A DNA stretch of 27,679 nucleotides from positions 1-27,679 of the IMG/VR virus record IMGVR_UViG_3300009184_004198. One strand, 5' to 3'. Source of the DNA: a virus. Both the position numbers and the translations under genes were made by a program. Numbering within the stretch: the stretch's first letter is position 1; each line of letters starts with the position of its first letter. Shown piece after piece: positions 13,186 through 20,717 of the stretch. The notes below the pieces were generated by a model that did not search any database, was not told the DNA's origin, and worked only from the letters and a program-made list of their open reading frames with translations.

Positions 13186-13563
13186 ATGAAAAAGATATTT
13201 TTATTTATAACTATTTTATTTACTTCTTGTGCTAGTTTTGAGAATCTAACTGATGATAGACATAGACCTGAAGACGATGAATGTTATTGGATTCCTGGTG
13301 AGGAATTCTATATAACAAAAAGACCTGAGTCGTCAGAAGAATATGGTAATCGTAATGTAGTTATACCTCCATCTCTTAGTCGAGACTTCTCACCAACTTA
13401 TTATCGTCCGTATTACAGTAACTATCCTGTGTATCATAATACACCACAACCAATATATAATCCTCCAAGACCTCAGACCCAACAACAAGGACCTGTGAAC
13501 AAACCCACAAATAACAGAAGTGGTGGGACAACTCCAAAAGTGACTCATATTAAAAGACCCTAA
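13186..13563 (+). CDS. Proline-rich small lipoprotein
   Basis: 125 residues from the ATG at 13186; the longer frame from 13093 overlaps the preceding gene and is rejected because the 13186 start yields the lipoprotein signal MKKIFLFITILFTSC with lipobox FTSC. The mature protein has an acidic segment (DDRHRPEDDECYWIPGEEF), then a Tyr/Pro/Gln/Asn-rich tail (YYRPYYSNYPVYHN, PPRPQTQQQGP) ending in basic residues. It would be anchored in the envelope with a flexible tail. TATATTTA lies 11 nt upstream and is close to the host -7 consensus. Function unknown. Confidence 0.72.
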   Translation: MKKIFLFITILFTSCASFENLTDDRHRPEDDECYWIPGEEFYITKRPESSEEYGNRNVVIPPSLSRDFSPTYYRPYYSNYPVYHNTPQPIYNPPRPQTQQQGPVNKPTNNRSGGTTPKVTHIKRP

Positions 13564-13565
13564 GG

Positions 13566-13575
13566 AATATTTATA
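13566..13575 (+). promoter_or_regulatory. Candidate late promoter, ATATTTAT motif
   Basis: AATATTTATA, 6 nt before the ATG at 13582 and directly after the preceding stop. Confidence 0.5.
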
Positions 13576-13581
13576 TTACAT

Positions 13582-14148
13582 ATGAAACCTGTTGATAAAT
13601 TTGTCATTGAATATTTAAGACGTGAATATAACATACCACACGATGTGGTTATTGACATTAAAAGTGACCCATCCTCTTCTGTTAAAACTATGAACTTTAA
13701 ATTTGATTTAACTAAAGTCGATGTGAATAGCGGGGAATCTGAAAATTGGTATAGAGATTTTTTTTTACAACCCAAAAATCTGAAAGGTATGGGTGCCTTT
13801 TTATATAATTGGGGAAAAAGAATTGAAGGTAAAATTCAAGATTTGTTTAAAATTACCAAAATAAAACCTGAATACTATAGAGTAATCAACGAACCTGTTA
13901 ATTATGGATTTTTGGAAAAAGTTGGTAATAAAATTGAGGAAGCAATTAAAAAAACCGAGTTCCCGAATTTAACCATTGAGTTTTCAAAAGATAGTGAACC
14001 TGATATTAAATTATTATTTAGGGGTTTTACAACAGAACAATTTGAAGATAAAGATGCATTTAAAGAATTTACAAGACAATTGAAAGACGTTCTTGGTAGT
14101 GAACTTGATTTATCACCTTACCAACTCGCATACACAAGAGGAAGATAA
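13582..14148 (+). CDS. Unknown protein, 188 residues
   Basis: Starts MKPVDKFVIEYLRREYNIPH. Mixed alpha/beta with many Lys, Glu and Phe; no signal peptide, membrane segment or recognised motif. A late-type motif precedes it. A host-type promoter for the next gene begins directly after its stop. Confidence 0.62.
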   Translation: MKPVDKFVIEYLRREYNIPHDVVIDIKSDPSSSVKTMNFKFDLTKVDVNSGESENWYRDFFLQPKNLKGMGAFLYNWGKRIEGKIQDLFKITKIKPEYYRVINEPVNYGFLEKVGNKIEEAIKKTEFPNLTIEFSKDSEPDIKLLFRGFTTEQFEDKDAFKEFTRQLKDVLGSELDLSPYQLAYTRGR

Positions 14149-14151
14149 TTC

Positions 14152-14182
14152 TTGATTTATCCATTTTTATTTATTATCTTTG
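14152..14182 (+). promoter_or_regulatory. Bacteroidetes-type promoter
   Basis: TTG (14152-14154), 20 nt, TATCTTTG (14175-14182), then 10 nt to the ATG at 14193. It probably also drives tRNA-Met and tRNA-Leu(UAA). Confidence 0.65.
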
Positions 14183-14192
14183 TAAAAGAAAT

Positions 14193-14531
14193 ATGAAACT
14201 ACTATTAGGAATGTTAGTCGGGTCACTCGCTCAAGTACTGACTTTCTTACAACTACAGGGAAGATGGAAGTTTGAGTGGATGAGAAATAACCAGTGGTTG
14301 GTTGTGTTGATGGGTATTCCGATATCAATTTTGTTTATGACATCAGTTAGTTTGATGGTCCAACACTTCGACGGACAGTTGTGGCCATCAAGATTGATAG
14401 GGTTTGTTATTGGTACAATAATGTTTACAATTTTGTCAGTTACATTATTTGGTGAACCAATAACAATTAAAACTGGTGTATGTTTAATATTGAGCTTGAT
14501 GATATTGATGGTACAATTGTTTTGGAAGTAG
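14193..14531 (+). CDS. Four-helix small membrane protein
   Basis: 112 residues with hydrophobic segments at about 3-20 (LLLGMLVGSLAQVLTFLQ), 34-54 (NQWLVVLMGIPISILFMTSV), 69-88 and 93-111. The motif GQLWPSR-FIGF-like (here GQLWPSRLIGFVIG) and the final FGEPITIK before the last helix resemble small-transporter-like proteins that I recall from large phages; I cannot name a substrate. The gene has its own host-type promoter and lies 4 nt upstream of a tRNA gene, so mRNA and tRNAs may be processed from one transcript. Confidence 0.68.
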   Translation: MKLLLGMLVGSLAQVLTFLQLQGRWKFEWMRNNQWLVVLMGIPISILFMTSVSLMVQHFDGQLWPSRLIGFVIGTIMFTILSVTLFGEPITIKTGVCLILSLMILMVQLFWK

Positions 14532-14535
14532 TGAA

Positions 14536-14609
14536 GCGCCCTTAGCTCATTAGGTTAGAGCAACTGACTCATAATCAGTGGGTGACAGGTTCGATTCCTG
14601 TAGGGCGCA
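14536..14609 (+). tRNA. tRNA with CAU anticodon (Met or Ile2)
   Basis: Acceptor GCGCCCT/AGGGCGC, D arm GCTC...GAGC, anticodon arm ACTGA-CTCATAA-TCAGT with anticodon CAT, T arm ACAGG-TTCGATT-CCTGT, discriminator A. It differs strongly from the CAU tRNA at 6052, so the two probably serve different codons or roles. Confidence 0.92.
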
Positions 14610-14686
14610 CAAAACGTTCTTTTTTTAATGGCTGAGTGATGAAATAGGTATACATGCGAGACTTTGAGATATATTCTAGTTTATTA

Positions 14687-14696
14687 GATATTTATA
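14687..14696 (+). promoter_or_regulatory. Candidate late promoter inside the intron
   Basis: GATATTTATA, 3 nt before the HNH start at 14700. The HNH gene could therefore be transcribed late and independently of the pre-tRNA, as T4 I-TevI is from a late promoter within the td intron. Confidence 0.5.
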
Positions 14697-14699
14697 AGT

Positions 14700-15191
14700 A
14701 TGAATATAAAATATACAAAAGAATTATTAGAAGAGGTAGTTAAAAAATGTGGTTCTTTTAGACAAGTATTATTTCAATTAGGGTTGAAAGAAGCGGGTGG
14801 AAATTATAAAAACATCCAAACGAGAATAAAACAATTTGAAATTGATACATCACATTTTCACGGACAAATATGGGGTAAAGGTAAAACTTGGAGTAAGATA
14901 AAAGATTTATCTGAAATATTAGTTGAAAACTCTACATACACCAGTGGACTTCCAAGGAGTACATATAGTTTAAAGAATAGATTATTTAAACTAAACTATA
15001 AGGAAAAGGTTTGTGAAATATGTAATAATACAGAATGGATGGGTAAACCAATCCCATTAGAGTTACACCACATCAACGGTAATAAGTTTGACAACAGGAT
15101 TGAAAATTTACAAATTTTGTGTCCAAACTGTCATTCATTTACCGACAACTACCGAGCTAAAAATATGAGTGCTAAAGAGGAAACTCTTTAA
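14700..15191 (+). CDS. Intron-encoded HNH homing endonuclease
   Basis: 163 residues. The N-terminal region (YTKELLEEVVKKCGSFRQVL, GGNYKNIQTRIKQFEIDTSH) is the helix-turn-helix-like part common in phage HNH enzymes. The C-terminal HNH has CEICNNTEW, PLELHHINGNKFDNRIENL and LCPNCHSFTDN: two Cys pairs for the structural zinc and HH...N...H for catalysis. It is expected to cut intronless tRNA-Leu(UAA) alleles and promote intron homing. It ends 164 nt before the 3' splice site, leaving the ribozyme core intact. Confidence 0.9.
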   Translation: MNIKYTKELLEEVVKKCGSFRQVLFQLGLKEAGGNYKNIQTRIKQFEIDTSHFHGQIWGKGKTWSKIKDLSEILVENSTYTSGLPRSTYSLKNRLFKLNYKEKVCEICNNTEWMGKPIPLELHHINGNKFDNRIENLQILCPNCHSFTDNYRAKNMSAKEETL

Positions 15192-15410
15192 GTAGAACTC
15201 CGTAAATTCGGTGAACCCTGTAAAATGGGAATACCGAGCCAAGCCCGAAAGGGAAGGTGTAGAGACTAGACACGGAGAACCTAAATCAGAAATGATATGG
15301 TTAAGGTATAGTCCAGACTACAAACCGAAAGGGTAGTGAAAACTATAGTAGTAAGAAAATCTCGTGGACATAGCGTCCGTGCGGGTTCGACCCCCGCCTC
15401 AGCTACAACT

Positions 15411-15435
15411 AAACCCCCTTACGAGGGGGTTTTTA
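15411..15435 (+). terminator. Intrinsic terminator after tRNA-Leu(UAA)
   Basis: AAACCCCCT-TACG-AGGGGGTTT followed by more T. Confidence 0.85.
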
Positions 15436-15442
15436 ATTTTAA

Positions 15443-15452
15443 AGTATTTATA
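15443..15452 (+). promoter_or_regulatory. Candidate late promoter, TATTTATA variant
   Basis: AGTATTTATA after the terminator, 27 nt before the ATG at 15480; the longest spacing among the copies. Confidence 0.4.
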
Positions 15453-15479
15453 GTTATAAAACCGAATGATGTTGGGGTT

Positions 15480-15884
15480 ATGAAATTTAACATTAAAAAT
15501 TCAAGAGAGGCTAGAGCCTTTAATATAATCTATGACTATATAGATGATTTAATAGGTGGTGAGCATAGGGTTGAATATAGTGACCCTGATGAAGACGGTG
15601 ACTTATATCATGGAGATAGGAGAAGTAGAAATACTACGACGATAAGTGTCTATCAAAATGATGGTGAATATAATTTAATTTTTAGAATTTATTTACCCAA
15701 TTATTGGAATAAAGGTGTTGATTTGATTGAACAATCACCAATTATTTCTTTTTATAAACCATACGTTAAAGAATTGAATAGAATGTTTGTTTCACTTTGG
15801 CATGACCCGTTTAGAATATGGTTTAAACACAATTTCCCTGAATTATCTGACATTCATATAAAAACTTTCGATAAACATTTCTAA
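15480..15884 (+). CDS. Unknown protein, 134 residues
   Basis: The ATG at 15480 (MKFNIKNSREARAFNIIYDY) is chosen because the longer frame from 15336 passes through the tRNA-Leu exon and a terminator. The protein has an acidic loop (SDPDEDGDLYHGD), a central strand pair (TTISVYQNDGEYNLIFRIYL) and a C-terminal KHNFPELSDIHIKTF. No family recognised. A perfect 10-bp stem terminator begins directly after the stop. Confidence 0.65.
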   Translation: MKFNIKNSREARAFNIIYDYIDDLIGGEHRVEYSDPDEDGDLYHGDRRSRNTTTISVYQNDGEYNLIFRIYLPNYWNKGVDLIEQSPIISFYKPYVKELNRMFVSLWHDPFRIWFKHNFPELSDIHIKTFDKHF

Positions 15885-15912
15885 TAAACTGACATTCTGT
15901 CAGTTTATTTAT
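15885..15912 (+). terminator. Intrinsic terminator
   Basis: TAAACTGACA-TTC-TGTCAGTTTA, a 10-bp stem beginning directly after the stop codon, followed by TTTATTTT. Confidence 0.75.
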
Positions 15913-15935
15913 TTTGGCACATTGTTTAATAATTG

Positions 15936-15953
15936 GGAGTCGGAGTTGACTCC
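15936..15953 (+). promoter_or_regulatory. Hairpin upstream of dnaK
   Basis: GGAGTC-GGAGTT-GACTCC, 41 nt before the dnaK ATG. It is not followed by T, so a terminator is unlikely. A TTATTTATATAA element (15962-15973) lies between it and the gene and may be a divergent copy of the late motif. It could be an operator or a leader hairpin; it does not match CIRCE. Confidence 0.35.
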
Positions 15954-15994
15954 ATAAAAAATTATTTATATAATTAAACAAATTAAATTAAACT

Positions 15995-17854
15995 ATGGGA
16001 AAAATTATAGGAATTGACTTAGGTACAACAAATTCGTGTGTTGCGGTCATGGAAGGCTCGGAGCCTGTTGTAATTACAAACAGTGAAGGAAAAAGAACCA
16101 CCCCTTCAATTGTGGCATTTGCAAATGGTGGTGAAAGAAAGATTGGTGACCCCGCTAAAAGACAGGCAGTAACTAATCCTGAGAAAACAATATCATCTAT
16201 TAAGCGTTTTATGGGAACTGGCTTTGATGAAAGTAAAAGTGAAGTTAATCGTGTTCCTTACAAAGTGGTAAATAGTAAAGGTACACCACGTGTTAAGATT
16301 GATGATAAAGAGTACTCACCACAAGAATTATCTGCGATGGTTCTTCAGAAGATGAAACAAACTGCTGAAGATTACTTGGGTAGTGAAGTGACTGAGGCAG
16401 TTATCACCGTACCTGCATACTTCAATGACGCTCAACGTCAAGCGACAAAGGAAGCTGGCGAGATTGCGGGATTAACAGTTAAACGTATTATTAATGAACC
16501 AACCGCTGCGGCACTTGCTTACGGATTGGACAAACAATCTAAAGATATGAAGATTGTTGTGTTTGACTGTGGTGGAGGGACTCACGACGTATCAGTGTTG
16601 GAACTTGGTGATGGAGTATTCGAAGTATTATCAACTGATGGTGACACTCACCTTGGTGGTGATGACTTTGACCAAGCGATTGTTGATTGGTTGGTGAAAG
16701 AATTCCAAGATGAGAATGGATTGGACTTGACTAAGGACCCAATGGCTCTTCAACGTTTACGTGAAGGAGCTGAGAAGGCTAAGATTGAATTGTCATCTTC
16801 ACCATCTACGGAAATTAACTTACCATATATTATGCCTGTTGACGGTGTCCCAAAACACTTGGTTCGTACTTTATCAAAATCAAAGTTTGAACAACTTGTT
16901 GACACTTTGGTTCAAAGAACAATTGAACCTTGTAAAAAGGCAATGACTAACGCAAATCTTACTGTTGGTGATATTGATGAAATCATTTTGGTTGGAGGTT
17001 CAACACGTATTCCGGCAATTCAGGAAGCGGTTAAGAAGTTCTTTGGTAAGGACCCATCAAAAGGTGTTAACCCTGATGAAGTTGTTGCGTTAGGAGCGGC
17101 AATTCAAGGTGGGGTACTGGCAGGTGATGTTAAGGATGTATTGTTGTTAGACGTTACACCACTATCACTTGGTATTGAAACAATGGGTGGAGTGTTCACA
17201 AAGTTGATTGATGCTAACACAACCATCCCAACCAAAAAGTCACAGGTATTCTCAACGGCAGTTGATAACCAACCATCTGTAGAGATTCACGTATTACAAG
17301 GTGAGAGAGCGATGGCGAAAGACAACAGAACCATTGGTCGTTTCCATTTGGATGGTCTTCCACCAGCAATGAGAGGTATTCCACAGATTGAGGTTACATT
17401 TGATATTGACGCTAATGGTATCATTAATGTATCGGCTCTTGACAAGGGAACCAACAAACAACAAAACATTCGTATTGAGGCGTCATCAGGACTTTCGAAA
17501 GAAGAAATTGAAAAGATGAAACAAGAAGCTGAGATGAATGCTGACGAGGATAAAAAAATGAAAGAGGAAGTTGAGACAATCAACACTGCTGACAATACAA
17601 TCTTCCAAGTTGAAAAGGCTTACAAAGACATTGAAGATAAATTAACTGAAGAGCAAAAGAACGATATTGATTCATCGTTGAATGATTTAAAAAATGCAAA
17701 ATCAGAAAGAAACATCGATTTGATTAAAGAGTCAATGGAAAAAGTTAATACAACTTTCCAAAAGATTTCTGAGGTCCTATACTCGAATTCTGGTCAGGAT
17801 AACCCTGATGTTGAAGTTTCTGATGTTGATTTTGAAGAAGTGAAATCAAACTAA
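15995..17854 (+). CDS. dnaK: Hsp70 chaperone DnaK
   Basis: 619 residues, close to full length. The ATPase domain has [70 protein letters not shown] and [13 protein letters not shown]; the substrate-binding domain has [17 protein letters not shown], the linker, and a helical lid; the C-terminus ends in an acidic tail ([14 protein letters not shown]) rather than the EEVD-like or Gly-rich tail of many homologues. The GGGTHD form and [10 protein letters not shown] are typical of flavobacterial DnaK as I recall, pointing to acquisition from a host. No DnaJ or GrpE gene is in the window, so host co-chaperones would be needed. It may assist virion assembly or replication under stress. Confidence 0.97.
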   Translation: MGKIIGIDLGTTNSCVAVMEGSEPVVITNSEGKRTTPSIVAFANGGERKIGDPAKRQAVTNPEKTISSIKRFMGTGFDESKSEVNRVPYKVVNSKGTPRVKIDDKEYSPQELSAMVLQKMKQTAEDYLGSEVTEAVITVPAYFNDAQRQATKEAGEIAGLTVKRIINEPTAAALAYGLDKQSKDMKIVVFDCGGGTHDVSVLELGDGVFEVLSTDGDTHLGGDDFDQAIVDWLVKEFQDENGLDLTKDPMALQRLREGAEKAKIELSSSPSTEINLPYIMPVDGVPKHLVRTLSKSKFEQLVDTLVQRTIEPCKKAMTNANLTVGDIDEIILVGGSTRIPAIQEAVKKFFGKDPSKGVNPDEVVALGAAIQGGVLAGDVKDVLLLDVTPLSLGIETMGGVFTKLIDANTTIPTKKSQVFSTAVDNQPSVEIHVLQGERAMAKDNRTIGRFHLDGLPPAMRGIPQIEVTFDIDANGIINVSALDKGTNKQQNIRIEASSGLSKEEIEKMKQEAEMNADEDKKMKEEVETINTADNTIFQVEKAYKDIEDKLTEEQKNDIDSSLNDLKNAKSERNIDLIKESMEKVNTTFQKISEVLYSNSGQDNPDVEVSDVDFEEVKSN

Positions 17855-17878
17855 TTAATTTAAACTTCAAATTTACAA

Positions 17879-17908
17879 CCCTCATCTTTACAGATGAGGG
17901 TTTTTATT
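17879..17908 (+). terminator. Intrinsic terminator of dnaK
   Basis: CCCTCATCT-TTAC-AGATGAGGG followed by TTTTT. Confidence 0.9.
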
Positions 17909-17919
17909 TAGATTTAGAC

Positions 17920-18099
17920 ATGAATTTTATTTTAACATGTTTGTTTGTTACTTTTTTTAGTAGATTATTAAATTATTTGAGAAAGAAAATTGTTTTCGTT
18001 GACTATAAAACTGAAATGTTTGAATTATATACTGAGTTTATAGTATTTTTTATATTAATTCCTTTATTTAGTATGATTTTAGAATTAATTTTTAATTAA
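17920..18099 (+). CDS. Small membrane protein, 59 residues
   Basis: ATG-initiated frame after the dnaK terminator. The product has an N-terminal hydrophobic segment (MNFILTCLFVTFFSRLLNYL), a short charged middle (RKKIVFVDYKTEMFEL) and a second hydrophobic segment (FIVFFILIPLFSMILELIF). Two membrane helices with a short loop are predicted. AT-rich codon use is like the small genes further down. No promoter is obvious. Function unknown. Confidence 0.5.
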   Translation: MNFILTCLFVTFFSRLLNYLRKKIVFVDYKTEMFELYTEFIVFFILIPLFSMILELIFN

Positions 18100-18155
18100 T
18101 TAAAATTAAATTTATCAAAAGTTATAAAAGTCAAAAAAAAATAAATTAAAAAACT

Positions 18156-18542
18156 ATGGAAACAACTTATTTTGTTTTAGGTATGCTCTCGGTTGTTGCT
18201 CTAATTTTTATTGGGGTAATTGCTTGGGGTATGTTTAAGATTAATAAACAACAAACAGAAATTGGGAATCTGAAAGAAGATATCCAACAATTAATGAGAA
18301 CAATTTCACAAGAAATAGAATATACGACTCGTCGTATTGATAGTGAAAGACAATACATTCAATCTGAGGTTAGAGAAAATAACGACAGATTGGAAAGACA
18401 AATTACAGATATTTGGAGAGGCACGGATACCAAAATTACAGATTGTATTTCTGAATCCAACTCATATACTGACAAACGAATTGATAAATTAATTGACACC
18501 TACTTTGATGTCAAAAAAAATAAAGACCTTTTAAAAGGATAA
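18156..18542 (+). CDS. Membrane-anchored coiled-coil protein
   Basis: 128 residues. The N-terminal helix (YFVLGMLSVVALIFIGVIAW) is followed by a long heptad-like, charged region (IGNLKEDIQQLMRTISQEIE, then RRIDSERQYIQSEVRENNDR). There is no cleavage site, so it should be a single-pass inner-membrane protein with a cytoplasmic or periplasmic rod. It has no enzyme motif. Its place near the lysis region makes a spanin-like or partitioning role conceivable, but the orientation is unknown. Confidence 0.65.
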   Translation: METTYFVLGMLSVVALIFIGVIAWGMFKINKQQTEIGNLKEDIQQLMRTISQEIEYTTRRIDSERQYIQSEVRENNDRLERQITDIWRGTDTKITDCISESNSYTDKRIDKLIDTYFDVKKNKDLLKG

Positions 18543-18626
18543 AAAAAGACTTTTATAACTTTTCTTAATATTTAACTAAAAAGTATGATAAATAAATTAC
18601 GAAACACATATAATTTAGTAAGAAAG

Positions 18627-18652
18627 TCCTGACAATTGTCAGGATTTTTTTT
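18627..18652 (+). terminator. Intrinsic terminator
   Basis: Perfect palindrome TCCTGACAATTGTCAGGA followed by eight T. Confidence 0.88.
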
Positions 18653-18694
18653 GCCCATACGTTAACAATAAATAAAAAATAAAAATAAAAAAAA

Positions 18695-19522
18695 ATGAAA
18701 GACACAAAAACTTACAATGAATTAGTCCAAAAAATGAGGACATTTTTCCAATCAAAAGGATTTAAAGAAGTTCCAACACAATCGAGATTATCAATCTTAG
18801 CCGCATGTGAAAATCCACACTCAATAACAACATTCAATTATCAGGGAGAGGTTTGGCCATTACCACAAACAGGACAAATGTGGTTAGAATACGAACTCCT
18901 TAAAAATCCTGAATGGAATGGTGTTTACTGTATATCAACATCCTACAGACAAGAAAAAGACCCAATCCCTGGCAGACATGAATTAATTTTCCCAATGTTT
19001 GAATTTGAATCAAAAGGTGGAATGAAAGAAATGATAAAACTTGAATCAGAACTTTTAGACTATTTAGGTTTTGATAAACCTATTGAGGTTAACTACGACG
19101 ATGTTTGTGAAGAATATGGTGGAGTTCCAATTTTAGAAAATGAACATGAGACAAGAATGTGGGAAGAAAAAGGGTCAGTAGTCTCTCTTCAAAATTTCCC
19201 TTATAGAACAAATCCATTTTGGAATATGAGAGAGAGTGAAAATAGAATATTCAATAAGGTTGACGTAATTCTTTACGGTCAAGAAACAATTGGTTCGGCA
19301 GAAAGAAGTTCTAATGTGGAAGAAATGAGAAATAACTTTTACACAATTGAGAATGGTGGATATTCTGCTAAGTTGTTTGAACTATTCGGAAAAGAAAGAG
19401 TTGAAAAAGAATTGGAAGAATTCTTATCACATGACTTCTTCCCACGTTTTGGTGGTGGAATCGGAATGACAAGACTTGCCAGAGCTTATCAGTTAATGAT
19501 GGAAGAAGTTGAGGCTTTTTAA
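18695..19522 (+). CDS. Stand-alone class II aminoacyl-tRNA-synthetase-like enzyme (Asp/Asn/Lys group)
   Basis: 275 residues comprising only a catalytic core. Motif 2 is ISTSYRQEKDPIPGRHELIF with FPMFEFE following (the Arg...H-E-x-x-x-F-E pattern), and motif 3 is GGGIGMTRLARAYQLM with the Arg that binds ATP. LPQTGQMWLEYELLKN matches the substrate-site block. There is no OB-fold anticodon-binding domain. Related stand-alone cores include AsnRS paralogues that act as asparagine synthetases and EpmA-type ligases that modify proteins, so amino-acid activation is probable but the acceptor is not known. It lies after a terminator, 38 nt upstream of the endolysin gene. Confidence 0.8.
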   Translation: MKDTKTYNELVQKMRTFFQSKGFKEVPTQSRLSILAACENPHSITTFNYQGEVWPLPQTGQMWLEYELLKNPEWNGVYCISTSYRQEKDPIPGRHELIFPMFEFESKGGMKEMIKLESELLDYLGFDKPIEVNYDDVCEEYGGVPILENEHETRMWEEKGSVVSLQNFPYRTNPFWNMRESENRIFNKVDVILYGQETIGSAERSSNVEEMRNNFYTIENGGYSAKLFELFGKERVEKELEEFLSHDFFPRFGGGIGMTRLARAYQLMMEEVEAF

Positions 19523-19535
19523 AAATGAAATAATA

Positions 19536-19545
19536 AATATTTATA
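19536..19545 (+). promoter_or_regulatory. Candidate late promoter of the lysis cassette
   Basis: AATATTTATA, 15 nt before the endolysin ATG at 19561. Late timing fits a lysis operon and is the best functional support for the motif. Confidence 0.55.
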
Positions 19546-19560
19546 GTAAAATTAAAGATT

Positions 19561-20397
19561 ATGTTACTAAAAGTTGGGTCTCAAGGAGAAGACGTTAAAA
19601 AACTCCAAGCAAAATTAGGGTTAACTGCCGATGGTATTTTCGGTAATGGAACTGCTACCAAAGTAAAAGAATGGCAAGCGTCTAACGGATTAACCGCTGA
19701 CGGTATCGTTGGTGAAGGAACTTGGTCTAAAATGTTCGGAGAAACAACTCAACCAGCACAAGTGGTTAAGGAAGATGTTGTTATCCCATCAAGTTCTGAA
19801 TTCAAATTACAAAATCTAAAAGGACATGTTCCTGATGCAGTAATTGCTCAAATTCCTGATACTGCTAAGAAGTTCAACATTACTAACCCATTAAGATTGG
19901 CACATTTCTTGGCTCAATGTGGTCACGAATCAGGTGGATTTAAAGCGGTTCAAGAAAATTTAAACTATTCTGCGGATGGTCTTAAAAAAATCTTCGGTAA
20001 GTATTTTCCTGGTAATTTAAATGAATCATATGCAAGGCAACCTGAAAAGATTGCTTCTCGTGTTTACGGTGGAAGAATGGGTAATGGGGATGAGTCAACA
20101 GGTGAAGGATTCAAATTCCGCGGCAGAGGTTACATCCAATTAACTGGAAAACAAAATTATACAAACTTTGCAAAATTCATCGGTGAAGACACAGTTGCAA
20201 ATCCTGATTTAGTTGCAACAAAGTATCCATTGGCATCTGCAGCTTTTTTCTTTGATTCAAATAAACTTTGGTCTATTTGTGATAAAGGTGCTGATGAGGC
20301 AACTGTAACTGCGGTAACAAAACGAGTTAATGGCGGAATTTTGGGGCTTAATGACAGAATTAAACATTTCAAAGAATATTATAACTTATTAAAATAA
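19561..20397 (+). CDS. GH19-type endolysin with N-terminal peptidoglycan-binding domain
   Basis: 278 residues. Residues 1-60 are a PG_binding_1 repeat pair (GSQGEDVKKLQAKLGLTADG, then VKEWQASNGLTADGIVG). After a short linker, the GH19 chitinase/lysozyme domain has RLAHFLAQCGHESGGF with the catalytic Glu, QENLNYSADGLKKIFGKYFP with the second Glu, and FRGRGYIQLTGKQNYTNFA. No signal peptide, so release needs the holin-like protein downstream. It is the first gene of the apparent lysis operon. Confidence 0.93.
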   Translation: MLLKVGSQGEDVKKLQAKLGLTADGIFGNGTATKVKEWQASNGLTADGIVGEGTWSKMFGETTQPAQVVKEDVVIPSSSEFKLQNLKGHVPDAVIAQIPDTAKKFNITNPLRLAHFLAQCGHESGGFKAVQENLNYSADGLKKIFGKYFPGNLNESYARQPEKIASRVYGGRMGNGDESTGEGFKFRGRGYIQLTGKQNYTNFAKFIGEDTVANPDLVATKYPLASAAFFFDSNKLWSICDKGADEATVTAVTKRVNGGILGLNDRIKHFKEYYNLLK

Positions 20398-20405
20398 TTT
20401 AAACT

Positions 20406-20717
20406 ATGAAAAAATTTATCCAAAAACAAATTGCCGATATCAAAAAGTTTTCATTTGCTGAGATGACATCAAATTCAAATGGTAAAACTTCAGGTAGTGG
20501 TACTATGGGAATATATATCGTCATAATTGGAGGTATATGTTTCCTTATGGGAAGTATTGATAAAATGTTTTTAAGTAAAGATATTGATGTCATTACTCAA
20601 TCAATCATTTATACAGGTATAGGGGCAACATTGTTGGGTTATAGAAAATCAAAAGATAACAGCGAGGTAATCGTTGATGAAACAAAAGAAGAGAATAATG
20701 ATGAAGTTTCTAACTAA
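20406..20717 (+). CDS. Holin-like two-helix membrane protein
   Basis: 103 residues. A polar N-terminal part (IQKQIADIKKFSFAEMTSN) precedes two hydrophobic helices, GIYIVIIGGICFLMGSI and ITQSIIYTGIGATLLGY, then a highly charged tail (DETKEENNDEVSN). Size, two helices, charged tail and position directly after the endolysin, 8 nt away, support a holin or antiholin. Sequence alone does not prove it. The following gene overlaps its 3' end by about 20 nt. Confidence 0.65.
   Translation: MKKFIQKQIADIKKFSFAEMTSNSNGKTSGSGTMGIYIVIIGGICFLMGSIDKMFLSKDIDVITQSIIYTGIGATLLGYRKSKDNSEVIVDETKEENNDEVSN

Larger units (their letters stand above)
14665..15355 (+). other. Group I intron in tRNA-Leu(UAA)
   Basis: 691 nt, starting after the exon U of CTT and ending with G (AGTAAG), as group I introns do. 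The catalytic core follows the HNH gene at about 15192-15355. It contains GAATACCGAGCCAAGCC, GGAAGGTGTAGAGACTAGAC and GGTATAGTCCAGACTACAAA, which I recall as P4-P7 signatures of the cyanobacterial IC3 tRNA-Leu intron and of phage group I introns. Unlike the cyanobacterial introns it carries a homing endonuclease gene in its 5' part. I could not identify a convincing internal guide sequence by eye. Confidence 0.85.
14630..15405 (+). tRNA. tRNA-Leu(UAA), interrupted by a group I intron
   Basis: Exon 1 is 14630-14664 and exon 2 is 15356-15405. Spliced, it gives acceptor GGCTGAG/CTCAGCT (first pair G-U), D stem ATG/CAT, anticodon stem CGAGA/TCTCG with loop CTT-AAAA and anticodon TAA, long variable arm GGAC-ATAGC-GTCC, T arm GCGGG-TTCGACC-CCCGC and discriminator A. 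The intron lies between U34 and A35, the same position as in cyanobacterial and plastid tRNA-Leu(UAA). No continuous anticodon loop exists without splicing, so function depends on intron removal. A terminator follows. Confidence 0.9.

Noticed and set aside
15336-15479. Upstream extension of the unknown gene at 15480
   Set aside because: It would translate the tRNA-Leu 3' exon and a terminator hairpin.
16545-16600. DnaK GGGTHD instead of GGGTFD as an inactivating change
   Set aside because: I recall this form as normal in flavobacterial DnaK, so it is a lineage marker rather than a defect.
18584-18631. 15-codon frame before the terminator at 18627
   Set aside because: Too short to support, and its end runs into the terminator stem.
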